From Treponema sp. (GTDB lineage Bacteria; Spirochaetota; Spirochaetia; Treponematales; Treponemataceae), in the NCBI GenBank assembly GCA_022510885.1, contig JAFLSP010000014.1:1-17415 (forward strand): a stretch of DNA of 17,415 bases, in the 5' to 3' direction. The notes under the pieces are model-generated. The model worked only from the letters and a program-made list of their open reading frames with translations, ran no database searches and was not told the DNA's origin. Below, piece by piece: positions 5,849 to 12,775 of the stretch. Both the position numbers and the translations under genes were made by a program. Positions within the stretch are counted from its first letter, which is position 1, and every line of letters begins with the position of its first letter.

Positions 5849-7534
5849 ATGATGAAAAACGCGCTTGTTTCCCCCGCCGCAGACCGTCTTACGCTTTCCT
5901 CTTCGCTCGACGCGGAGGCGTTCGGCAAAGTGAACCCCACGCCCCTGCTCGACGAACGCGGCTGGCTCGCCACGATTCCCGCAGCAACGGACGAGAACAC
6001 CGTCACCTTTGCCGAATGGCGGTTCGACGGCACGCAGAGCGACCAGGACGGCATCGCGCTGTTTGCGGGCAGGTCGCCCGGAGACGGCAAGACGCTCTAC
6101 CATATCTTTGCGGACGGCACGGATGAGGAGATTGCCCGTGCGGCAGTAGCGGTCTGCGCAGCGATTTCTGCGGCGCTCGCGCAGGGCATCGGCATGGAGG
6201 CGGTGGGCGCGGAAGGCATCGTCGTCTTTGCGCAGGCGGCACAGACACAGGTGCTCTTCCTGCCCGCCGAGCTGTTCGGGCGGTGCGCGAACAACGCGCG
6301 GGGGAGAACGGCGGACTTTTCGGACTTCTACGTCCACAAGGGGCTTTCGGGAACGGCCGCGCTGCTGTTCACACGTGCGGTGATTGCCTACCGCGCGCTG
6401 TGCGGGTCGCTCCCCTACCGCGAGCCTGACCTGTCCAAGCGGCAGGCTGACATCTTCGACGCGCGCTTCGTTCCCGTCTCCCTCATGCGCACGGACATCG
6501 ACGCGACGCTCGCAAGCGCGATTGACAGCGGCCTTCAGCTGCGCGCCGAGCCGCGCGTCGTGCCGGGGGAGCGCCGCTACGTGAACGAAAAGGACGCGGA
6601 ACGCCGCAAGCACATCCTCGCGGCGGCGGAACGGTTTTCGCCCGCGGCATTCGCGACCGCATGCCAAGCCGCACCCGTACAGCCCGACGACCTCGCGCGG
6701 CGGCGGCAGGCATTCGTCGCCCGGCAGACGGCGGACGTGCGGCGCAGGCGTTTCTTCCGCCGCAACCGCAGCACCCTCGCCCTCGCGGCCATCGCCGTCG
6801 CGCTTGCCGTGTGGGCAGTCGCCTCCTTCGAGCGGGAAAACCGCCGGCTGGCAACGAGCAAAGGCCTCACCTCCTGGGAGACGACGCAGGAACTGTACGC
6901 CACGATTCACCGCGCGAACGTGCCGCACTTGCAGGAAATCGCCAAGGGCAAAAAGACCAAGACGCTGCGCCAGATTGTGAGCGGATTCTACGTGACGAAC
7001 CGCAGCCGCTACGCGATGAGCCAGGACGACGCGACCGTCAGCCCGGCGGAATGGCTCTACCTCAAGAACCAGACGAACTTCTGGCAGTACGGACTGACCA
7101 ACCTGCGCATCGACGGCAGGGACGCGGACAGCTCGGTCGCCTACCCCGTGCGCGCGGACAAGCCGCAGCCGCTGGCGGCAGAGCCGGGCGTGACGCTCAA
7201 GAACGGCGCGACCGTGCGCCACACGGCGGAATACTTTTTGGTGAACAACGACGGCTCGGCGCGCATCAGCGCGAACAAGGTGACGGACACCGTGACGCTC
7301 ACCTGGCGGCACGGCAGGTGGCTCGTGACGGACATCGCGAGCAAGAGCAAAAGCGGCTTCGTGTTCACCAAGGATTTCTACGCCGACTATCAGGCCGCGC
7401 TCGACGCGGCGGACGGCGACATCGAGCGAACCGCCGACATCCTGCGCGAGACCTACGAGTGGATTCCCACCGCCGCGGAACTGCGCGCGGGAAAAGCCTC
7501 GCTCGAACAGAAAATCGCCGCGCGCGCCTTCTAG
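5849..7534 (+). CDS. Single-pass membrane protein with degenerate kinase-like cytoplasmic domain
   Basis: A 561-aa protein I cannot assign to a named family. Residues 1-305 look cytoplasmic and end in a basic stretch (RRRRFFRRNR), followed by one membrane segment at about 309-328 (STLALAAIAVALAVWAVAS). The remaining roughly 230 residues should therefore be outside the cytoplasm. Part of the N-terminal region resembles a kinase C-lobe stripped of catalysis. ALAQGIGMEAVGAEGIVVF (109-127) lies where the HRD loop would be, QVLFLPAEL lies at the DFG position, and LFTRAVIAYRALCGSLPY (173-190) resembles the helix-F segment before the usual TG-PF motif. No HRD or DFG residues remain. A second ATG at 5852 could also serve as start. 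Codon use matches its neighbours. The pseudokinase idea is inference from pattern only. Confidence 0.75.
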   Translation: MMKNALVSPAADRLTLSSSLDAEAFGKVNPTPLLDERGWLATIPAATDENTVTFAEWRFDGTQSDQDGIALFAGRSPGDGKTLYHIFADGTDEEIARAAVAVCAAISAALAQGIGMEAVGAEGIVVFAQAAQTQVLFLPAELFGRCANNARGRTADFSDFYVHKGLSGTAALLFTRAVIAYRALCGSLPYREPDLSKRQADIFDARFVPVSLMRTDIDATLASAIDSGLQLRAEPRVVPGERRYVNEKDAERRKHILAAAERFSPAAFATACQAAPVQPDDLARRRQAFVARQTADVRRRRFFRRNRSTLALAAIAVALAVWAVASFERENRRLATSKGLTSWETTQELYATIHRANVPHLQEIAKGKKTKTLRQIVSGFYVTNRSRYAMSQDDATVSPAEWLYLKNQTNFWQYGLTNLRIDGRDADSSVAYPVRADKPQPLAAEPGVTLKNGATVRHTAEYFLVNNDGSARISANKVTDTVTLTWRHGRWLVTDIASKSKSGFVFTKDFYADYQAALDAADGDIERTADILRETYEWIPTAAELRAGKASLEQKIAARAF

Positions 7535-7550
7535 CCTGCCCGCCGCGCAG

Positions 7551-7577
7551 TCTGACAAATTTACAAAAAATGTCAGA
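7551..7577. promoter_or_regulatory. Operator-like inverted repeat upstream of the carboxyltransferase promoter
   Basis: Perfect 7-bp arms TCTGACA (7551-7557) and TGTCAGA (7571-7577) enclose an AT-rich 13-nt centre, so the half-sites are 20 bp apart, about two helical turns. The right arm touches the -35 box at 7578. There is no T-run after it, so it is not a terminator for the gene that ends at 7534. Confidence 0.55.
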
Positions 7578-7606
7578 TTGACAAAGCGGACGTTTCCCGC
7601 TACACT
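7578..7606 (+). promoter_or_regulatory. Sigma-70 type promoter of the carboxyltransferase gene
   Basis: A consensus TTGACA (7578-7583), a 17-bp spacer and TACACT (7601-7606). The ATG is 30 nt further on with a GAGG ribosome site, so this gene has a normal leader. Confidence 0.75.
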
Positions 7607-7636
7607 GGTCGTATCTTTTAGGTTGTCGAGGTTTTT

Positions 7637-9121
7637 ATGGCACACGAATATAATCTGGAAAAACAGCACGCCAAGGGCAAGCTGCACGCGATTGAGCGCA
7701 TCAACGCGCTGTGCGACAAGGGCAGCTTCATGGAAATCTACGCCGACGCGCGGCATCAGTGCGTCAACTTCGGCATGGAAAGCAAGGACATCCCCTACGA
7801 CGGCGTAATCACGGGCTTCGGCACGGTCAACGGCAGGAAAGTCGCCGTCTACGCGCAGGACTTCACCGTGCAGGGCGGCTCGCTCGGCAAGGTGCACGGG
7901 CAGAAAATCGCGGAGCTGATTGCCAAGGCCATCGAAATCAAATGTCCCGTCATCGGCGTGAACGACTCGGGCGGCGCGCGCATCCAGGAAGGCGTGGACG
8001 CGCTGTGCGGCTACGGCGACATCTTCTACCAGAACGTGCGCGCCTCCGGCGTGATTCCGCAGATTTCCATCGTGGCAGGCCCCTGCGCGGGCGGCGCGGT
8101 CTACTCGCCGGGGCTGACCGACTTCATCTTCACCGTTGACAAAATCTCGCAGATGTACATCACCGGTCCCAAGGTCGTCAAGCAGGTCATGTTCATGGAC
8201 ATCACCGACGAGGACCTGGGCGGCGCGGCAATCCACAGCCAGAAGTCGGGCGTGGCGCACTTCCGCTGCGGCGACGAGGCCGAATGCTACGCGAAAGTGC
8301 GCGCGCTGCTCGGCTACATCCCGCACTTTTACGGCGACGAGCGCGACGCGGCGGAAAAGCCGAAGTACGACGAGAAGCACAAGGCGAAGCACATCGCGGC
8401 GATTCTGCCCGAAAGCAGCAACAAGGGCTACGACATCCGCGAGGTGATTGCCGACGTGGCCGACGACGACTCGTTCTTTGAAGTGACGGCGGAGTTCGCG
8501 CAGAACGCGGTCGTCGGCTTCGCACGGATTGAGGGGAACACCGTCGGCATCGTGGCGAACAACCCGGGCTTTTTGGGCGGCGTGCTCAACTGCGATGCCA
8601 GCGACAAAATCGCGCGGCACGTGCGCTTCTGCGACTGCTACAATATCCCGCTGCTCACCTTCGTGGACGTTCCCGGCTTCATTCCCGGCCCGCAGGAAGA
8701 GCAGAAAGGCATCATCCGCCACGGCGCGAAAGTGCTGTACGCCTACAGCGAGGCCTCCGTCCCCAAAGTGACGGTCATCACGCGCAAGGCCTACGGCGGC
8801 GCGTACATCGCGATGTGCTCAAAGCACCTCGGCGCGGATTTCGTCTACGCCTGGCCCAAGGCGGAAATCGCCGTCATGGGCGCGGAGGGCGCAATCGGCA
8901 TCCTGTACGCAAAGGAATCCGACCCGAACGTGAAGGCGCAGAAAGGACAGGAATACCGGGAGACGTTTATGACACCGACAATAGCCGCCCAGCGCGACTA
9001 CATCAGCGCCGTCATCGCCCCCGAAGAGACCCGCGCGCGCGTCGCGCAGAGCCTCGCGCTGCTTGCGACCAAGACGAGCAGCGACAAGCCCTGCCGCAAG
9101 CACGGGAACATCCCGCTGTAA
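7637..9121 (+). CDS. Acyl-CoA carboxyltransferase subunit (methylmalonyl-CoA decarboxylase alpha / propionyl-CoA carboxylase beta type)
   Basis: A 494-aa crotonase-fold carboxyltransferase that moves CO2 between an acyl-CoA and biotin. Family landmarks: HAKGKLHAIERI at the N-terminus, NDSGGARIQEGVDAL from residue 109, AGPCAGGAVYSPGLTDF from 147 (oxyanion-hole glycines Gly152-153), GGVLNCDASDKIARHVRFCD, VDVPGFIPG and RKAYGGAYIAM with Gly387-388. The IPYDGVITGFGTVNGR stretch is normal for the group. The sequence cannot separate MmdA (sodium-pumping decarboxylase) from PccB. An anaerobic setting favours MmdA, but no biotin carrier, membrane beta subunit or biotin carboxylase gene lies nearby. 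The ATG has GAGG 9 nt upstream. A promoter and a strong terminator flank it, so it is monocistronic. Confidence 0.9.
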   Translation: MAHEYNLEKQHAKGKLHAIERINALCDKGSFMEIYADARHQCVNFGMESKDIPYDGVITGFGTVNGRKVAVYAQDFTVQGGSLGKVHGQKIAELIAKAIEIKCPVIGVNDSGGARIQEGVDALCGYGDIFYQNVRASGVIPQISIVAGPCAGGAVYSPGLTDFIFTVDKISQMYITGPKVVKQVMFMDITDEDLGGAAIHSQKSGVAHFRCGDEAECYAKVRALLGYIPHFYGDERDAAEKPKYDEKHKAKHIAAILPESSNKGYDIREVIADVADDDSFFEVTAEFAQNAVVGFARIEGNTVGIVANNPGFLGGVLNCDASDKIARHVRFCDCYNIPLLTFVDVPGFIPGPQEEQKGIIRHGAKVLYAYSEASVPKVTVITRKAYGGAYIAMCSKHLGADFVYAWPKAEIAVMGAEGAIGILYAKESDPNVKAQKGQEYRETFMTPTIAAQRDYISAVIAPEETRARVAQSLALLATKTSSDKPCRKHGNIPL

Positions 9122-9140
9122 CCCCTGCCCCGCAACAGAC

Positions 9141-9172
9141 ACGCCGCTGGCAAAGACCGGCGGCGTTTTTTA
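9141..9172 (+). terminator. Intrinsic terminator after the carboxyltransferase gene
   Basis: Arms ACGCCGCTGG and CCGGCGGCGT form a 10-bp stem with one G-T pair around a CAAAGA loop, followed by a run of six T. It begins 20 nt after the stop codon. Confidence 0.9.
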
Positions 9173-9204
9173 TATCTCTCTCCTCCGCGCGGCACTCGAC
9201 TATT

Positions 9205-9225
9205 TTCGCACCTGACAGGTGCGAA
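9205..9225. promoter_or_regulatory. Perfect palindrome upstream of the 5S rRNA promoter
   Basis: Arms TTCGCACCT and AGGTGCGAA (9 bp, perfect) flank a GAC centre. It lies 24 bp before the -35 box of the 5S promoter and 33 bp after the preceding terminator, with no T-run on either side. A DNA-binding site is the likely reading. Confidence 0.5.
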
Positions 9226-9248
9226 GCAATACATTATTCCGCACCCGC

Positions 9249-9277
9249 TTGACATTTTTTTTGCGTTCGTATATAGT
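9249..9277 (+). promoter_or_regulatory. Promoter of the 5S rRNA gene
   Basis: TTGACA (9249-9254), a T-rich 17-bp spacer and TATAGT (9272-9277). The predicted transcription start at about 9283-9284 coincides with the 5' end of the 5S sequence, so the RNA needs little or no 5' trimming. Confidence 0.85.
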
Positions 9278-9280
9278 CTC

Positions 9281-9394
9281 AATTGCGGTGACCATAGTAA
9301 AGAGGAAATACCCGTTCCCATACCGAACACGGAAGTCAAGCTCTTTTACGTCGATGATACTGCTCACGCGGGAAAGTAGAAAGTTGCCGTATTT
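9281..9394 (+). rRNA. rrf: 5S ribosomal RNA
   Basis: The central part carries the bacterial 5S core almost unchanged, with CCCGTTCCCATACCGAACAC followed by GGAAGTCAAGCTCTT, and then GTCGATGATACTGC and GGGAAAGTAGAAAGTTGCCG. The ends pair as helix I: 9281-9288 with 9387-9394 (six pairs plus a G-T and one T-T mismatch). The length of about 114 nt is typical. It stands alone: the preceding gene is a protein gene with its own terminator, and no 16S, 23S or tRNA lies on either side. End positions are accurate to a few bases. Confidence 0.95.
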
Positions 9395-9407
9395 TGTTTC
9401 ATATAAC

Positions 9408-9434
9408 ACGTCCGCCTTGCGCGGACGTTTTTTT
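9408..9434 (+). terminator. Intrinsic terminator of the 5S rRNA gene
   Basis: Perfect 8-bp stem ACGTCCGC/GCGGACGT with a CTTGC loop, followed by seven T. It starts 13 nt after the mature 3' end of 5S. Confidence 0.93.
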
Positions 9435-9481
9435 GTGCGCGCGACAGTCCAGTGGTTGAGGCTCTCGAAACCATCGTTTTT

Positions 9482-9937
9482 TCACCCCTCATGCTCGCCC
9501 CGCGCGTACATGCCGAAGGGGTCGCTCCAGCGGCTGCCGTCGGTGTAGCGGATTTCGCGCAGGTACAGGAAATCAATCGTGTACGGCTCGTCGGGCAGGT
9601 CGGCAAGGAACGAATCGAGGCTGATAACGCACACGGTTTCCGTATTCGGCGGGATTTCTGCTTCCTGCGCGGCGACGACACTATTTGAGCCGTCAAAGGG
9701 ATTGTTGCCGTCCGCGTCATAAAGCTGAAACGACACCGTAAACGCGCACATCGTCTTTTCCGTCTCGTTGCGGACAGCAACATACGCGCCCGCAAGGTCG
9801 TGGATGCCGCCGCGCGCCCCCACCTCCACGTGCGCGTCCGCAATGAGGTACGGACAGCCGAACGAACCGAGCGAGGCGCACCCCGTCAAACATACGAGCA
9901 ACGCGCACAGAGCGCACGCCATCGTTTTTCCAGCCAT
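9482..9937 (-). CDS. Small lipoprotein, FxLYD-like
   Basis: A 151-aa exported protein. The N-terminus is a lipoprotein signal with lipobox LTGC, and the acylated residue would be Cys20. Mature residues about 45-110 read as a beta-sandwich: AYVAVRNETEKTMCAFTVSFQLYDADGNNPF followed later by IPPNTETVCVISL. This resembles the FxLYD pattern of small secreted or lipoprotein domains (conserved VRN, F-LYDADG and a PPNT turn). The function is unknown. AAAGGAG is 7 nt before the ATG. The gene upstream on the same strand ends 53 nt away, so the two may be co-transcribed. Its 3' end lies 47 nt from the 5S terminator, which would also fold when read on this strand. Confidence 0.8.
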   Translation of the reverse strand: MAGKTMACALCALLVCLTGCASLGSFGCPYLIADAHVEVGARGGIHDLAGAYVAVRNETEKTMCAFTVSFQLYDADGNNPFDGSNSVVAAQEAEIPPNTETVCVISLDSFLADLPDEPYTIDFLYLREIRYTDGSRWSDPFGMYARGEHEG

Positions 9938-9990
9938 AGCAAACTCCTTTCTCTATTTTTATCACATAATGCACACGAAGCCTAAAACGC

Positions 9991-10704
9991 TTACCCGCGC
10001 ACGGATTCCGTCTCGCAGACGATGCGACCGTTACCCTGACGGTAGTAGACAAAGCGCGTGCCGTCCATGCGCCTGACCGCAGCGATGCGGGCGCGGACGG
10101 GCAGCGGTCTCTCTGCGGTGGTGTGTCGCGGGCGTACCAAGGGCAAGGCCTCGCCCGGCGCGAACAGCGTCGCATAATGGGCGAGCGTCCACAGCGGCGA
10201 CGGCGCTTCATCCTGCCGTACCCCTGCGGCAAGGGTCAGCGACACGTCGCATCCGTTTATGCCACCGCGCACCGTGAATGCGGTCTCACACCAACCACGT
10301 CGCCCGGTCTGTTCAGCGCACCGTGCGAGCGCGATGCCGAGCGCGTCATGCCCGACGCACCACTGCACGGCAAGCGACCCGCCATCCGTCTGCTCACGCA
10401 AGACCACCGCACCGCAGGACGCGAGCGCGCTGTGCACGGCACACAGCACCTCAGCCGCACAAGCCGCGTCTTTTGCCGCAAGCGGCGGGCAAACTGGCAC
10501 GCGCACGGTCATCTCAAAACTGCTCGTGCTGCCCGGGAACGAGACGGCGCAGGGATGGCAGGACGCAACGGACTCGGGGCGACAGCCGGTAACGGCAAGT
10601 GAGAACGCATTGTCCTGCCATGCCGCCGCCGTCAGCCTGCCGCCGCTGGTGACGACCGCCCGCAGCAAGGCGGCGACCGCGCGTTCCCCATTCATCTCCT
10701 TCAT
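9991..10704 (-). CDS. Hypothetical cysteine-rich protein
   Basis: A 237-aa protein I do not recognise. There is no signal peptide or clear membrane segment, so it is probably cytoplasmic. It has about 12 cysteines spread through the chain (in TGC, SCHPC, SCGAVV, QWCVG, ARC, GWC and INGC contexts) without a regular CxxC pattern. Hydrophobic Ala/Val helices alternate with short strands, and it ends RMDGTRFVYYRQGNGRIVCE, which looks like a beta hairpin. The start is chosen at ATG 10704, five bases after GGAGG; an in-frame GTG at 10716 and an ATG at 10695 are alternatives. It is divergent from corA and followed by the lipoprotein gene. A TATAAC box about 17 nt upstream of the ATG could be its -10. 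Confidence 0.65.
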   Translation of the reverse strand: MKEMNGERAVAALLRAVVTSGGRLTAAAWQDNAFSLAVTGCRPESVASCHPCAVSFPGSTSSFEMTVRVPVCPPLAAKDAACAAEVLCAVHSALASCGAVVLREQTDGGSLAVQWCVGHDALGIALARCAEQTGRRGWCETAFTVRGGINGCDVSLTLAAGVRQDEAPSPLWTLAHYATLFAPGEALPLVRPRHTTAERPLPVRARIAAVRRMDGTRFVYYRQGNGRIVCETESVRG

Positions 10705-10786
10705 TTCTGCCTCCACGTGTTATAGGCGCAGAAATGCAAAAAATCCCAAAAAGGTCAGTATTTTCTAAAAAGTCGTCGGTTTTGTC

Positions 10787-10816
10787 TTGCATTCTGTCCG
10801 TCGGGGGCGGTACAAT
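10787..10816 (+). promoter_or_regulatory. Promoter of corA (leaderless)
   Basis: TTGCAT (10787-10792), an 18-bp spacer and TACAAT (10811-10816), then AGAGCG and the ATG at 10823. Transcription should begin at the start codon, and no ribosome site is visible. Confidence 0.65.
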
Positions 10817-10822
10817 AGAGCG

Positions 10823-11800
10823 ATGATTTGTCTGTGGCAGCAGGACGACGGCGTTTTTGTCCGCAAGGAACAGGGGGAAATCGACTCGAAACGGCGTGTC
10901 TGGGTGGATGCCCGCAACGTGACTGCCGACGAGATGCGCGAGCTGGAGGAGACCTACCGCATCGACCACGAGCAGATGCTCGACATCGTTGACCCCGACG
11001 AGCTTTCGCGCATCGAGAAGGACGACGACTGCGTGATTGCCATCCTGCGCCTGCCGGTGTTCCAGCCGAACATCACGCCGCAGTATTTTACCGCGCCCGT
11101 GGGCATCGTCATGGTTCCCGACAAAATCATCACGATTTGCTGGACGGACTGCGAGGTGCTCAAGGACATCTCGGCCAACCGCATCAAGGACCTGACGCTG
11201 AACGACTTTCCGGCCTTCATCATCAGGATTCTGAGCCGCGCGCACACGATGTTCCTGCGCTACCTCAAGGAGATTTACCGGCGCACCACGGGCATTCAGC
11301 AGGAATTGCAGGAGGCAGTCGCCAACAGCGAGCTCATTCAGCTGCTCAACATGGAAAAATCGCTCACCACCTTCGCCACGTCGCTGCGCTCCAACCAGCA
11401 GCTGCTTGAGAAAATCCGCAAGACCCGCATCCTCACGCTCGACGAGGACGACCGCGAGTGGCTGGACGACGTGGAAATCGACTCGCGGCAGGCAATGGAG
11501 ATGGCGGACACGTACAGCACGATTACCGCCGGCACGATGGACGCGTTCGCGTCGGTCATCAGCAACAACATGAACATGGTGATGAAGCGGCTCACCGTGT
11601 TCTCCATCGCGCTCGCCATTCCCACGATTATCACCAGCTTCATGGGCATGAACATCCGCCTGCCCTGGGGGAACGCGGCGAGCTGGACGGGCGCGGTCGC
11701 CATCACGGTGCTGTGCGTCGTGAGCTTCGCGGTCGCATACGTCTTAATGGAAATCGCGCCTTTTAAGAAAAACAAACGCACACGGAGAAGCAAGAAATGA
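10823..11800 (+). CDS. corA: CorA family Mg2+/Co2+ channel
   Basis: A 325-aa inner-membrane divalent cation channel. A large cytoplasmic N-terminal domain (1-245) leads through a long acidic/coiled helix (LDEDDREWLDDVEIDSRQAMEMADTYST) to two C-terminal membrane segments: LTVFSIALAIPTIITSFMG, carrying the signature Gly-Met-Asn at 275-277, and TGAVAITVLCVVSFAVAYVLM. A basic tail ends the protein. The order and length are those of short, CorA-type members. An open frame extends 12 codons upstream of ATG 10823, but those codons cover the promoter, so 10823 is chosen. The stop overlaps the start of the next gene by 4 nt, an unusual pairing with a secreted SUMF1-domain protein. Confidence 0.95.
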   Translation: MICLWQQDDGVFVRKEQGEIDSKRRVWVDARNVTADEMRELEETYRIDHEQMLDIVDPDELSRIEKDDDCVIAILRLPVFQPNITPQYFTAPVGIVMVPDKIITICWTDCEVLKDISANRIKDLTLNDFPAFIIRILSRAHTMFLRYLKEIYRRTTGIQQELQEAVANSELIQLLNMEKSLTTFATSLRSNQQLLEKIRKTRILTLDEDDREWLDDVEIDSRQAMEMADTYSTITAGTMDAFASVISNNMNMVMKRLTVFSIALAIPTIITSFMGMNIRLPWGNAASWTGAVAITVLCVVSFAVAYVLMEIAPFKKNKRTRRSKK

Positions 11801-12765
11801 AGAGACTCGCATTGGCGGCGGCCTTCCTGCTCGCGGCGGCGGCAGTGTCCGCGCAGAAACGATTTAATCCCGTCGATGTCGTGCGGCTCGGTCCGACGGC
11901 ACGCGGGGCGTATGACAGTTTCGTCATCGGCGAGGGCAGTCAGTCCTATCCCGCGCAGCGGTGGATGACGCCCTTCGCCATGAACCGCTACGAGACGACC
12001 TACGCGCTGTGGTACCTCATCCGCACGGACGCGGAGAAGCGCGGCTACGTCTTTATGAACCCGGGGCAGGAGGGGGCGAACGGGCGGCGCGGAGCCGCAC
12101 CCACCGCAGACGGCCTGCACCACCCCGTCACGATGATTTCCTGGTACGACGCGGTGGTCTGGTGCAACGCCTTCAGCGAATTCTGCGGGCTGAAGCCGTG
12201 CTACACCTACCGGGGCGCGGTCATCAGGGACTCGAACGAAACCTCGTACCTAGACCTTGCGGACTGCGACTGGACGGCGAGCGGCTGGCGGCTTCCCACC
12301 GAGGCGGAATGGGAATATGCCGCGCGCAAGACCGCGAGCGGCTTTCAGGACGGCGGGCTGTGCAGCGGGCAGGTCGATTCGCGCGGGCGCAGCGACGCAT
12401 CCGTACCAGAAGACGCGGTTGCATGGACAGCAAACAACGCGGACGGCACGCACATCGTCGGCACGGCGGGAACACCCTTTACGGACGACGCGCCGCCCGC
12501 CCCCGGCAGCGGCAATCCCAACGGCGCGGGGCTGTTCGACATGAGCGGCAACGTCCTCGAATTCTGCTGGGACTGGTACGGCACCTACATCGAAACCCCG
12601 CCGGAAAAACGCGCTATCGGGGCGATTTCGGGAAGCAACCGCGTGAGCCGGGGCGGCAGCTGGAGCGCGTACACTCCCTTCATCTACACGGGCGACCGCT
12701 ACAACTACGACCCCAACGAATGCTACAATTATATGGGATTCCGCTTCTGCCGGACAGTACGATAA
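11797..12765 (+). CDS. Exported SUMF1/FGE-sulfatase domain protein
   Basis: A 322-aa protein with a signal peptide (MKRLALAAAFLLAAAAVSA, cut before QKR). The mature part has the formylglycine-generating-enzyme (SUMF1) fold signature: MNRYETTYALW, HPVTMISWYDAVVWCNAFSE, WRLPTEAEWEYAAR from residue 164, GLFDMSGNVLEFCWDWYG, SRGGSW and a final MGFRFCR. The paired active-site cysteines of true formylglycine-generating enzymes, expected in the stretch after RGGSW, are missing (that stretch reads WSAYTPFIYTGDRYNY). Enzyme activity is therefore doubtful; many bacterial members serve other, often ligand-binding, roles. GGAG lies 9 nt before the ATG, which overlaps the corA stop. The next gene is convergent, 10 nt away. 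Confidence 0.9.
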   Translation: MKRLALAAAFLLAAAAVSAQKRFNPVDVVRLGPTARGAYDSFVIGEGSQSYPAQRWMTPFAMNRYETTYALWYLIRTDAEKRGYVFMNPGQEGANGRRGAAPTADGLHHPVTMISWYDAVVWCNAFSEFCGLKPCYTYRGAVIRDSNETSYLDLADCDWTASGWRLPTEAEWEYAARKTASGFQDGGLCSGQVDSRGRSDASVPEDAVAWTANNADGTHIVGTAGTPFTDDAPPAPGSGNPNGAGLFDMSGNVLEFCWDWYGTYIETPPEKRAIGAISGSNRVSRGGSWSAYTPFIYTGDRYNYDPNECYNYMGFRFCRTVR

Positions 12766-12775
12766 TCCAGCAGTT

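Noticed and set aside
7551..7577. Terminator of the 561-aa protein gene
   Set aside because: The arms are AT-balanced, the loop is 13 nt and no T-run follows; the right arm runs directly into a -35 box.
5705..8722. A 1,005-codon open frame on the minus strand
   Set aside because: It is antisense to two well-supported plus-strand genes and crosses their promoters and stop region. Its composition (Val-, Arg-, His- and Ala-rich) is that of the complementary frame in GC-rich DNA. It shows no domain.
11797..12765. True formylglycine-generating enzyme for sulfatases
   Set aside because: The catalytic cysteine pair is not found and no sulfatase gene is nearby.
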